From an uncultured Actinomycetes bacterium (GTDB lineage Bacteria > Actinomycetota > Actinomycetes > S36-B12), in assembly GCA_903848435.1 (NCBI GenBank), contig CAINGG010000068.1, positions 1-11,805 of the forward strand: 11,805 nt of DNA, given 5' to 3'. The notes beneath the pieces are model-generated. The model did not search any database. It was not told the origin of the DNA and saw nothing but the letters and a program-made list of their open reading frames with translations. A program made the position numbers and the translations under genes. Shown piece by piece: positions 6,033-11,805 of the stretch. The first letter of the stretch is position 1. The number at the start of each line of letters is the position of its first letter.

Positions 6033-7307
6033 GTGCTCAGCGGTCGCCCACGCCTTGTCGCCGCCGGCCTCAGCCCGGCATTGGTGACCGCCCTGCTCAT
6101 GGCGACCCCCGTTGGTGCATCGAGTGCCGATGCCACCCCCCGCGCCGGTATCGGCGTGCGCATCGACGCCGCGCTCAACGTCTCACCATCGACGTACACG
6201 CCGGGCCGACCGCTTGATGTCGCCATCTCCGGCACCCTCACCACAACCGCTCTCCGCGACGTCGTCTGCCACTCGCTGACACTCACAGCATCCCGAGGCG
6301 CCTTGCCGCTCATCACCCGCTACGCCTCCACGGATCGCACCCCGCAGCTCACGGGCGAGAGCCATACGCAAGAGGTGAGCGCCTTACTCGACATGGAGCC
6401 GGACGATCTCCCGGCGAGCGGACCCATCACGGTCACGGTCGACCTCGAGTGCTCGCCCATGGACGCCAAGGGGAACTGGGACGTGCTCGATGCCGTGTCG
6501 CAGCGCATCGCGAGCGGACGCATTCAGCCGGCGTCGGGCACGGTCGCGCTCTCGACCCGATGGCTCTTCCCCGACGATGACGAACGCGAGGTCCGGCCTG
6601 TCACGGTGAGCGTGACCGCCAGTGCGCCCATCACGATCTCCGTGAGCCGCGGCTCCAAGACGGTGTGGAAGGCGACGTCGTCGAAGGCGACGTACCAGGC
6701 AGCGATCCCGCTCGCGCGCACCCAGCAGTCCGGCACCTATCGCGTCCGCGTGACGATGGGCGGATCCACGACGACGACTGACTTCCGCGTCAGCCGCGGC
6801 TGGGCCCCGATCTATGACTCGGTGGCAGCGTGGCCGCGCTGTTCGACTCTCACGTGGTCCTACGACCCCGCGGGCGCACCGAGGGGTGGAGACATCGGAG
6901 TCGCGGACGACGTCGCGACTGTCCTCAAGCGGTACGCCGAGTTGACGGGACTGCGCTTCGAGCAGGTGGCGAAGGGACGGGCCGATATCGAGATCGGCTG
7001 GGCGCCGGCGGCCTGGGAGGACGGTGCGGAGGCGGCCGGCGGTGCATCCGAGAAGGACGGCGTTCTCGCGTCGGGTGTCCTCACGATGTTCACCAATAGC
7101 GAGTGGGCCACGACTGCCGGCTTCGGCGTGCGCGGACGCGGGGCACTGCTCTACCACGAGATCGGGCACATTCTCGGGCTCGGTCATGTGAGTGACGACC
7201 GTCTGCTGATGTATCCGGTGCACACGTTTGGCCAATCGCCCCTCGTGCCGCAGCAGGGCGATATCGCGGGCCTGCGCGAGCTCTATCGCCCGCAGTCCTG
7301 CCGCTAG
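6033..7307 (+). CDS. Secreted metzincin-like zinc metalloprotease
   Basis: This is a 424-residue exported protein ending in a zinc protease domain. The N-terminus has basic residues, a hydrophobic core (LVAAGLSPALVTALLMATPVG) and a likely cleavage site around ASSADA. Residues 40-270 are Ser/Thr/Val-rich with alternating beta-like pattern and no recognisable motif, probably one or two beta-sandwich domains. The C-terminal ~150 residues form the catalytic domain. HEIGHILGLGH (375-385) is the full HExxHxxGxxH site, with three zinc-binding His and the catalytic Glu, and LLMYP after it is the Met-turn, as in matrixin-type metzincins. GTG 6033 is preferred over the in-frame TTG at 6006 because of the leaderless -10 upstream. 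The stop TAG is shared in the CTAG palindrome with the convergent P450 gene. Substrate unknown; the protease call rests on the intact motif. Confidence 0.85.
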   Translation: MLSGRPRLVAAGLSPALVTALLMATPVGASSADATPRAGIGVRIDAALNVSPSTYTPGRPLDVAISGTLTTTALRDVVCHSLTLTASRGALPLITRYASTDRTPQLTGESHTQEVSALLDMEPDDLPASGPITVTVDLECSPMDAKGNWDVLDAVSQRIASGRIQPASGTVALSTRWLFPDDDEREVRPVTVSVTASAPITISVSRGSKTVWKATSSKATYQAAIPLARTQQSGTYRVRVTMGGSTTTTDFRVSRGWAPIYDSVAAWPRCSTLTWSYDPAGAPRGGDIGVADDVATVLKRYAELTGLRFEQVAKGRADIEIGWAPAAWEDGAEAAGGASEKDGVLASGVLTMFTNSEWATTAGFGVRGRGALLYHEIGHILGLGHVSDDRLLMYPVHTFGQSPLVPQQGDIAGLRELYRPQSCR

Positions 7308-8476
7308 AAGCCGATCACCATCTCCGCGGGCCGGCGGAAGGCGAAGCCGCTCGGCGGCGTGACCGACACGAGCTCCAGCGACGGCCACACGGCGAGCATC
7401 TCCTCGAGCGCGATGACGGTCTGCATGCGCGCGAGGTGGACGCCGAGGCAGTGGTGCGCACCCGACGAGAACGACATGCCGTGACGCGCATTGGCCCGGT
7501 GGATGTCGAAGCGCAGCGGGTCCGCGAACACCGACGGATCTCGGTTGGCCGCGATCACCGAGACCCCCACGAACTCGCGCGGGCCGATCGTGACGCCCTC
7601 GAGCTCGACGGGCTCCTTGGTCCAGCGCTCGATGAAGGCCACCGGCGGCATCCAGCGGATCGCCTCGTCGACCGCGCCGACCAGGAGTAAAGGATCAGCA
7701 CGCACCTGCGCCATCGACTCCGGGTGCTGGAGGAGCAGCATGAGCGTGGTCATCACCGAGGCCTGGATCGTCTCGATCGCGCCGAACATCACCACGCGCA
7801 ACTGCGCGGCGACCTCCTCCGGCGAGAGGTCGGATTCCTCCACCACCGCTGAGCGCGACAGTCCCTGCACCAGCAGGTCCGTCAACTCGGCACGGGCCGC
7901 CTCCGCCCGGCGCAGCGGCTCGGGATCGCCGGTGTACTCCATCGCAGAAGCGAACGCCGAGTAGAACGAGTCGATCTTGCGCACGTCGTCGAGCGGCAGG
8001 CCGATCACCTGCGCGGCGACGCCGACCGCGAAGGGCGCGGCAAACGACTCGGTGAGTTCCGCCGTGCCCGACATTGCTGCGATGAGTTCGCGTGCGTACG
8101 CACGGATCGGGTCGGCGTACGTGCGCTCGGTCTCGCGCGCCCGGAACGGCACCTCGAAGGGCTGGCGGTAACGCTCGTGCTCCTCGCCGTCGACGGTGAG
8201 CATCATGCGACCGAGCGAAGCGCGCACCATGTTCTGCTCGGCCTCGACAGTCGCCCCTGACTTCGGCAGCAGGATCTGGCGCGCGGGCTCGCGCTTGGTG
8301 ATGAGCCAGCCACCCAGGGCGGGCAGCCAGGTGACCGGCTCGCGCTCGCGCAGGTCGTCGAGCACGTGCTCGCGTCCGGCGTCCTCGAGATCGGCCAACG
8401 TGACGGCAGCGCCGACAGGGAATGCCTGTCGGCGCTGCGCGTCCTCCTCTTCGGAGATAGTGATCTGGTCGAGCAC
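7304..8476 (-). CDS. Cytochrome P450
   Basis: This 390-residue soluble bacterial P450 is a haem monooxygenase that needs separate ferredoxin and reductase partners, which are not encoded in this window. Expected landmarks are present. The C-helix is DGEEHERYRQPF (His100, Arg104). The I-helix GAIETI has the acid-alcohol pair Glu235-Thr236 for oxygen activation. The K-helix ExxR is EAIR (271-274). The haem loop is FSSGAHHCLG (336-345) with ligand Cys343. Length and motif order are complete, so the enzyme is probably active. The start is GTG at 8476, 4 nt after the stop of the upstream permease gene, with GAGG close by, so both are one operon. The P450 family number and substrate cannot be told by eye. 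The pairing with an amine/amino-acid permease hints at oxidation of an imported compound. Confidence 0.95.
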   Translation of the reverse strand: MLDQITISEEEDAQRRQAFPVGAAVTLADLEDAGREHVLDDLREREPVTWLPALGGWLITKREPARQILLPKSGATVEAEQNMVRASLGRMMLTVDGEEHERYRQPFEVPFRARETERTYADPIRAYARELIAAMSGTAELTESFAAPFAVGVAAQVIGLPLDDVRKIDSFYSAFASAMEYTGDPEPLRRAEAARAELTDLLVQGLSRSAVVEESDLSPEEVAAQLRVVMFGAIETIQASVMTTLMLLLQHPESMAQVRADPLLLVGAVDEAIRWMPPVAFIERWTKEPVELEGVTIGPREFVGVSVIAANRDPSVFADPLRFDIHRANARHGMSFSSGAHHCLGVHLARMQTVIALEEMLAVWPSLELVSVTPPSGFAFRRPAEMVIGF

Positions 8477-8480
8477 TGCC

Positions 8481-10004
8481 TCAGGTCACCAGGTCGGCGA
8501 TCGCATCGGCGTTCTCCTGCTTGCGTCGCAGTGAGCCGACGATGACGCCGATGATGAAGATGGCGAAGGGGCTAAGCACGAGGAACCAGCCCAGCGGGTT
8601 GAGCGCCCAGGCCTGGACGGTCGGATCGCTGCCCTCGGCGGCAGTGCCGGCGAAGATGGCGAACCGGCTCATCAGCAAATAGAGCCCGAGCACCAGGCCG
8701 ATGACCGCCAGGATCGGCGCGATCATGGTGTGCCAGACCCGGGTGTCCACCTTGGACTTCCGGAAGTAGGCGATGACCGCGATGCTCACCAGGACCTCAA
8801 CGACCACGATGGCAATAACCGCCACGGCGGACATCCAGTAGAAAAGGTTGAGGACCGGATCCCAGGCGCGGATCACGAAGATCGCGATGACAATGGCCGT
8901 GATGACCGAAACCGCGATGGATCCATTGCCAGGGGCGCCGAAGCGGTTGGTGTGATCGAGTCGCTTGCTGAAGACGCCCGCGCGACCCATCGCGAAGAAG
9001 TAGCGGGCCGAGGAGTTCTGGAAGGCCAGCAGGCCAGCGAAGAGGCTCGTGAGGACGAGCCAACTCATCACGGTGGCCATCCACTCGCCGACGTACTCCG
9101 CCGCGATAGAGAACAGCACGGCCGCCGGGTCGAGCAACGGGATGTCATCGACAGTCGAGCGCACTACTACCTGCTCGATCACCGCGTTGGACCCGAGTGC
9201 GGTGACCATGGCGAAGGTGACGAACGCGAAGACCACGCCGATGAGGATGATCGCGGCGTAGGTCGCCCGCGGCACCGTCTTCTTGGGCTCGCGCGACTCC
9301 TCGCCGTAGATCGCCGTCGCCTCGAAGCCGATGTAGGACGCGAACGCGAAGGCGAGGGCGATGCCGGCGGTGCCAGCGATGCCGCCGGCGAGCACGGCAC
9401 CGGGGGCGAAGGATGCCGCGAAGTTGATGCCCTCCGGCCCTCCCTTGACGAAGACCGCGATCGCGGTGATCACGAGGGAGAGCAACTCGAGGGTGAGCAG
9501 GACGCCGAGCACCTTGGCGCCCACATCGACCGACAGCACGCTCAGCACGAGCACCAGGGCCCAGGCGATGAGCACCCAGACCCACCACGCGAGCTCGATG
9601 CCGAACTGCGCGGCCATCATGCCGCCCATCACGGCGCCGAAGAAGCCATAGATGGCGAGCTGGATGGTCAAGTAGGCCATGATCGACACGAACGCCGAGC
9701 CGACGCCGATATTGATGCCCAGCCCGCGGCCGACGTAGGCGAAGAAGGCTCCGGCGTTGGTCACGTGCTGGCTCATCGCCGAGTAGCCGACGCTGAACAG
9801 CAGCAGGATGATCGCGACCGCGAGATAGGCGCCGGGAACGCCGGCGCCGTTGCCCAGGACGATCGCGACGGGGACCGCACCGGTCATGCCCACGAGAGGC
9901 GCCGCCGCGGCGATGACGAAGAAGACGATGCCGAGGACACCGATGCGTCCCTTGCGCAGGGAGGTATCCGGGGTCTGGGGGGGTGCCGGCTGCAGGTCGG
10001 CCAT
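8481..10004 (-). CDS. APC-superfamily amino acid/amine permease
   Basis: This 507-residue membrane protein has about 12 hydrophobic helices, a secondary transporter of the amino acid-polyamine-organocation superfamily. TM1 carries the Gly-rich unwound segment in GVLGIVFFVIAAAAPLVGMTG (residues 22-42). The family phrase GFEATAIYGEESREPKKTVP (226-245) marks TM6 and the loop after it. Cytoplasmic N-terminus (about 20 residues) and a charged C-terminal tail are as usual. ATG at 10004 is preceded by GGAGGG with a 7-nt spacer. It leads an operon with the P450 gene and is divergent from the acetoacetate-decarboxylase-like gene. A candidate TTGACC/CACCCT promoter lies 57-85 bp upstream. Substrate is not determinable from sequence; amino acids or amines are the family norm. 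Confidence 0.92.
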   Translation of the reverse strand: MADLQPAPPQTPDTSLRKGRIGVLGIVFFVIAAAAPLVGMTGAVPVAIVLGNGAGVPGAYLAVAIILLLFSVGYSAMSQHVTNAGAFFAYVGRGLGINIGVGSAFVSIMAYLTIQLAIYGFFGAVMGGMMAAQFGIELAWWVWVLIAWALVLVLSVLSVDVGAKVLGVLLTLELLSLVITAIAVFVKGGPEGINFAASFAPGAVLAGGIAGTAGIALAFAFASYIGFEATAIYGEESREPKKTVPRATYAAIILIGVVFAFVTFAMVTALGSNAVIEQVVVRSTVDDIPLLDPAAVLFSIAAEYVGEWMATVMSWLVLTSLFAGLLAFQNSSARYFFAMGRAGVFSKRLDHTNRFGAPGNGSIAVSVITAIVIAIFVIRAWDPVLNLFYWMSAVAVIAIVVVEVLVSIAVIAYFRKSKVDTRVWHTMIAPILAVIGLVLGLYLLMSRFAIFAGTAAEGSDPTVQAWALNPLGWFLVLSPFAIFIIGVIVGSLRRKQENADAIADLVT

Positions 10005-10026
10005 GGGAGTGCCCTCCGAGGTGAGG

Positions 10027-10049
10027 GGGCCCGGTGATCGTGCGGGCCC
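10027..10049 (-). promoter_or_regulatory. GC-rich hairpin in the leader of the permease-P450 operon
   Basis: GGGCCCG (10027-10033) and CGGGCCC (10043-10049) form a perfect 7-bp stem with a 9-nt loop. It lies between the candidate promoter and the ribosome binding site of the permease gene, so it would be part of the 5' leader. A regulatory role is possible but not shown. Confidence 0.4.
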
Positions 10050-10060
10050 TAATGAACGTG

Positions 10061-10089
10061 AGGGTGACGCACCGGGCCGTCGGGGTCAA
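10061..10089 (-). promoter_or_regulatory. Candidate promoter of the permease-P450 operon
   Basis: On the - strand TTGACC (10089-10084) is followed after 17 nt by CACCCT (10066-10061). It would give a leader of about 50 nt ahead of ATG 10004. The -35 is good, the -10 weak. Confidence 0.45.
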
Positions 10090-10106
10090 GCACATTCGGC
10101 ACATTA

Positions 10107-10120
10107 GTTCGGGGCCGAAC
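10107..10120. promoter_or_regulatory. Palindromic operator candidate in the divergent space
   Basis: GTTCGG-GG-CCGAAC is an inverted repeat with perfect 6-bp arms and a 2-nt centre; a further TTCGG half-site lies at 10095-10099. It covers the -35 zone of the + strand gene's promoter and sits upstream of the - strand promoter, so one factor could control both directions. No regulator gene lies next to it in this window. Confidence 0.5.
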
Positions 10121-10131
10121 GATCCCCCCGC

Positions 10132-10137
10132 TAGGCT
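10132..10137 (+). promoter_or_regulatory. -10 box of a probable leaderless promoter (ADC-family gene)
   Basis: TAGGCT matches TANNNT and ends 6 nt before GTG 10144. No ribosome binding site precedes that codon, so a leaderless mRNA is likely. Confidence 0.55.
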
Positions 10138-10143
10138 GCGGTC

Positions 10144-10941
10144 GTGCCCGGATTCCTCCCGCCGTACACCCCCGACGGGGCGTCGGCCCTCGTGCCGGAG
10201 ATGCCCTGGCACTACTCCGGAACCCTCCTCACCGTCGAGTACCGCACCGATGTCGACCGGGTGCGGGCCCTGCTGCCGCCCGATATCGACCTGGCCCCCG
10301 AGGACCCCGGGGCGGTCGCCTTCATCTGGGCCGACTGGCAGTCCTGCAGTGCCGATGGTCGCGAGCTGCTCGACCCGTCGCGCTCGCAATACCTCGAGAC
10401 CTTCGCGGTCGTGCGCTGCGCGTTCCAAGGAACGACGTACAGCCGCTGCGTCCTCATCTGGGTGACCACCGACTTCGCGATCGGCCGCGGCTGGTTCCAG
10501 GGCTACCCCAAGAAGCTCGGCAGCATCTACGTCACGCGGGCGATGAACCACGGCAAGGCAGCGCCGCGCGTCGCACCCGGCGGCACCTTCGGCGCGACAC
10601 TCGCGGCATACGACCACCGACTGGCGACGGCCAAGGTGACGCTCCGCGAACCGAGCGACACCAACGGCTTTGTCAACGCACTGCCGATGCTGCATCACCG
10701 CACGATGCCGAGCATCGCCGGCGGTGCCTTGAGCCTCGACCAGGTCGTGACGATGGGCGGCAAGGACGCCGACCTCGGCCAGCCCTGGCGCGGCGATGCC
10801 TCGCTCGAGCTCTTCGACTCCGAGTGGGATCAGCCGGCTTCGCTGCTGCCCGTGCGCGAGGTCATCGGCGGCTACTACCGCGAGGTGGGCACCACCTTCG
10901 CCGGAGGCACGCTGCTCGAGGACCGCTCCAAGCCGGTCTAG
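10144..10941 (+). CDS. Acetoacetate decarboxylase-family protein
   Basis: This 265-residue cytoplasmic protein belongs to the acetoacetate decarboxylase (ADC) superfamily. The key mark is GRGWFQGYPKKLG (residues 114-126). The PKK pair (Lys123, Lys124) corresponds to the Schiff-base Lys and its neighbour in true ADC. Arg34 in VEYRTDVDRVRALLPP and Glu85 in QYLETFAVV sit roughly where the active-site Arg and Glu fall in the clostridial enzyme. In many ADC proteins the motif before the lysines reads GRE; here it is GRG, which may mean another beta-keto acid or a non-decarboxylase role, as is known for some ADC-like members. The start is GTG at 10144, with a -10 box 6 nt upstream and no Shine-Dalgarno. 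It is divergent from the permease-P450 operon, with which it shares a palindromic control region. Family likely; reaction uncertain. Confidence 0.83.
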   Translation: MPGFLPPYTPDGASALVPEMPWHYSGTLLTVEYRTDVDRVRALLPPDIDLAPEDPGAVAFIWADWQSCSADGRELLDPSRSQYLETFAVVRCAFQGTTYSRCVLIWVTTDFAIGRGWFQGYPKKLGSIYVTRAMNHGKAAPRVAPGGTFGATLAAYDHRLATAKVTLREPSDTNGFVNALPMLHHRTMPSIAGGALSLDQVVTMGGKDADLGQPWRGDASLELFDSEWDQPASLLPVREVIGGYYREVGTTFAGGTLLEDRSKPV

Positions 10942-10944
10942 GCG

Positions 10945-10970
10945 GCATTTCCCTTAAAAAGGAAAAATGC
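10945..10970. promoter_or_regulatory. AT-rich dyad, candidate operator of the second toxin-antitoxin pair
   Basis: TTTCCCTTAAAAAGGAAAA (10948-10966) is an inverted repeat centred on 10957 with 7 of 8 arm bases paired, flanked by GCAT and ATGC. It is strikingly AT-rich for this window and covers the region just upstream of the -10 box at 10971. It also begins 4 nt after the ADC-family stop, so it could double as a weak terminator. Confidence 0.5.
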
Positions 10971-10976
10971 TAAAGT
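10971..10976 (+). promoter_or_regulatory. -10 box of a probable leaderless promoter (second antitoxin gene)
   Basis: TAAAGT matches TANNNT and ends 7 nt before GTG 10984. There is no ribosome binding site in the intervening CACCCGC. Confidence 0.55.
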
Positions 10977-10983
10977 CACCCGC

Positions 10984-11211
10984 GTGGCCAAGGCAAAGAC
11001 GACGATCTACGTCGACGAGGACCTGCTCCGTGGCGCGCGCGTCTACGCAGCGCGCAAGGACATGAAGGACTCCGAGGTCCTCGAGCTCGCACTGCGCCGC
11101 CTGCTCGGGCGCGACGCCCTCGAAGCCATCTGGGCTCGCAACGCCGACGTCGATCCTGACGTGGCCGACCGCGTTGTCGCCGAGGAACTTCGTGCTGCGC
11201 GCGGTCGTTGA
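10984..11211 (+). CDS. Ribbon-helix-helix antitoxin of a PIN toxin pair
   Basis: This 75-residue protein has the layout of a short RHH/CopG-like repressor. A basic strand KTTIYVDEDLL (residues 5-15) is followed by two helices (about 13-24 and 27-41), and a charged, Ala/Glu/Arg-rich C-terminus is suited to wrap the toxin. It is placed directly before, and overlaps by 20 nt, a PIN-domain gene, which is the normal antitoxin position. It likely neutralises that toxin and represses the promoter through the AT-rich dyad just upstream. The start is GTG at 10984, apparently leaderless. Its sequence differs from the first antitoxin (5365-5562), so cross-talk is not expected. Confidence in the role comes mainly from the context. 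Confidence 0.82.
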   Translation: MAKAKTTIYVDEDLLRGARVYAARKDMKDSEVLELALRRLLGRDALEAIWARNADVDPDVADRVVAEELRAARGR

Positions 11212-11617
11212 CCCGGGCGTCTTCATCTCCGCGCTGATCTCTCCCAGTGGCACACCTGCCGAGCTGGTACGCCGCTGGCTCGCCGGCGAATTCCAGACCG
11301 TGTGGTCACCCGCACTACTCGACGAGTTCACAGAGGTCTGCTCCCGCGAACGATTCCGCCCGTGGTTCAGCGTCGGCGAGGCCGAGCGCATCGCCGAGGT
11401 CATTCGCGAGGGCGGGGAGCGATGCGAGGACATGATCGCTGTGGCTCCAGCACCGCCCGACCCCGACGATCGCTACCTCACGGATCTCCTCGTGACATCA
11501 GGCGCAGACGCACTCGTGACGGGCGACTCGGCCCTGCTCGCAGCATCCCCGGGGACCGGCCGGATCGTGTCACCTCGGGCATGGCTTGCACTGCTCGACG
11601 CTCTCGACCAGGAGTGA
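11192..11617 (+). CDS. PIN-domain toxin (COG1569-like toxin-antitoxin component)
   Basis: This 141-residue putative endoribonuclease toxin has its acidic active-site residues visible: Asp7 in VVDPGVFISAL, Glu45 in LLDEFTEV, the PDPDDRYL cluster (Asp90, Asp92, Asp93) and Asp112 in ALVTGDSALL. The phrases DPGVFISALISPSGTPAELV and DPDDRYLxDLLVTSGAD resemble the PIN group annotated as putative toxin component of toxin-antitoxin systems (COG1569), not classical VapC. GTG at 11192 is preferred over TTG at 11174: GAGGA lies 5 nt upstream, and the first Asp then falls at the usual distance from the N-terminus. It overlaps the antitoxin gene by 20 nt. Catalytic residues are intact, so activity is plausible. 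Target RNA unknown. Confidence 0.87.
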   Translation: MLRAVVDPGVFISALISPSGTPAELVRRWLAGEFQTVWSPALLDEFTEVCSRERFRPWFSVGEAERIAEVIREGGERCEDMIAVAPAPPDPDDRYLTDLLVTSGADALVTGDSALLAASPGTGRIVSPRAWLALLDALDQE

Positions 11618-11659
11618 CGGGCGTCCCCCTGGCACCTAGGCGCCGTGCACCGCTGCGCG

Positions 11660-11665
11660 TAGCCT
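11660..11665 (+). promoter_or_regulatory. -10 box of a probable leaderless promoter (partial gene at window end)
   Basis: TAGCCT, identical to the box before the protease gene, ends 6 nt before ATG 11672. No ribosome binding site is present between them. Confidence 0.5.
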
Positions 11666-11671
11666 GGTCGC

Positions 11672-11805
11672 ATGCTCACCGTCGGGGCGCTCGTGGAGCT
11701 GCAGCGGCAATTCCCGGGCCTCATCGATGCCCCGGTAGCGCCGTTCACCATCGACGGGATCGCCTACGACACCGACGCGACCCCCGTCGTCATGGGCGTC
11801 GTCAA
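11672..11805 (+). CDS. Unrecognised protein, N-terminal 44 residues only (cut by window end)
   Basis: The frame is open from ATG 11672 to the last base. It begins MLTVGALVELQRQFPGLIDA and continues through TIDGIAYDTDATPVVMGVV. I do not recognise a family. It has no signal peptide, membrane segment or known motif in this part. Support for it as a gene is the -10-like TAGCCT 6 nt upstream, the same leaderless arrangement as three other genes here, and the strong GC bias at third codon positions. It lies 54 bp after the PIN toxin gene on the same strand. Confidence 0.6.
   Translation, partial: MLTVGALVELQRQFPGLIDAPVAPFTIDGIAYDTDATPVVMGVV

Noticed and set aside
6664..6693. Short direct repeat of AAGGCGACGT
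   Set aside because: Two copies within the protease coding sequence, in frame with repeated Lys-Ala-Thr-like codons. Too short to be a repeat element.
8730..10037. 435-codon open frame antisense to the APC permease
   Set aside because: The translation is rich in Asp, Arg, His and Glu with no motif, the usual shadow of a hydrophobic gene in GC-rich DNA. The opposite strand holds a clear 12-helix transporter.
9145..10698. 517-codon - strand open frame running across the ADC-family gene, divergent space and permease
   Set aside because: It crosses two well-supported genes on both strands in a wrong frame, has low-complexity Arg/Gly/Ala content and no family features.
11174..11191. TTG start for the second PIN toxin
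   Set aside because: GTG 11192 has a good ribosome binding site and gives the normal PIN N-terminus.
1..11805. CRISPR arrays, tRNA or rRNA genes, insertion sequences, prophage genes
   Set aside because: No regular repeat-spacer pattern, cloverleaf, transposase motif or phage protein was seen on either strand.

Overview
The window is GC-rich (clearly above 60% by eye), with GTG starts, translationally coupled overlaps, TANNNT-type -10 boxes and several apparently leaderless starts. This suggests a chromosomal segment of a high-GC actinobacterium. I see no rRNA, tRNA, CRISPR array, insertion sequence or phage gene.

Left part (1-5287): a sugar or polyol uptake locus. The 3' part of an inositol-2-dehydrogenase-like Gfo/Idh/MocA oxidoreductase on the + strand converges on a three-gene ABC importer operon on the - strand. 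The operon order is lipoprotein binding protein, permease (RbsC/FrcC type) and single-domain ATPase (FrcA type). A divergent LacI-family regulator starts upstream of the binding protein. The 189-bp space between them holds a perfect palindrome with a central CG and candidate promoters facing both ways. Together these look like a self-contained regulate-import-oxidise unit, with the binding protein separated from the membrane genes by a strong hairpin.

Middle part (5288-7307): a compact vapBC toxin-antitoxin pair with a GTGA overlap, then a secreted metzincin-like zinc protease (HExxHxxGxxH plus Met-turn).

Right part (7304-10941): a cytochrome P450 and an APC-superfamily amino-acid/amine permease form a two-gene operon on the - strand. 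It is divergent from an acetoacetate-decarboxylase-family protein on the + strand. The P450 stop codon shares the palindrome CTAG with the stop of the protease gene. The 139-bp divergent space carries a GTTCGG-GG-CCGAAC palindrome. This trio could be a small catabolic or biosynthetic unit, but its substrate cannot be read from the sequence.

End (10942-11805): a second toxin-antitoxin pair, with a ribbon-helix-helix antitoxin and a PIN-family toxin of a different subgroup from the first, and then the start of an unrecognised gene cut by the window edge. No clearly new multi-gene system is evident. The best leads are the P450/APC/ADC unit, the series of leaderless starts, the regulatory palindromes and the altered active site of the dehydrogenase.
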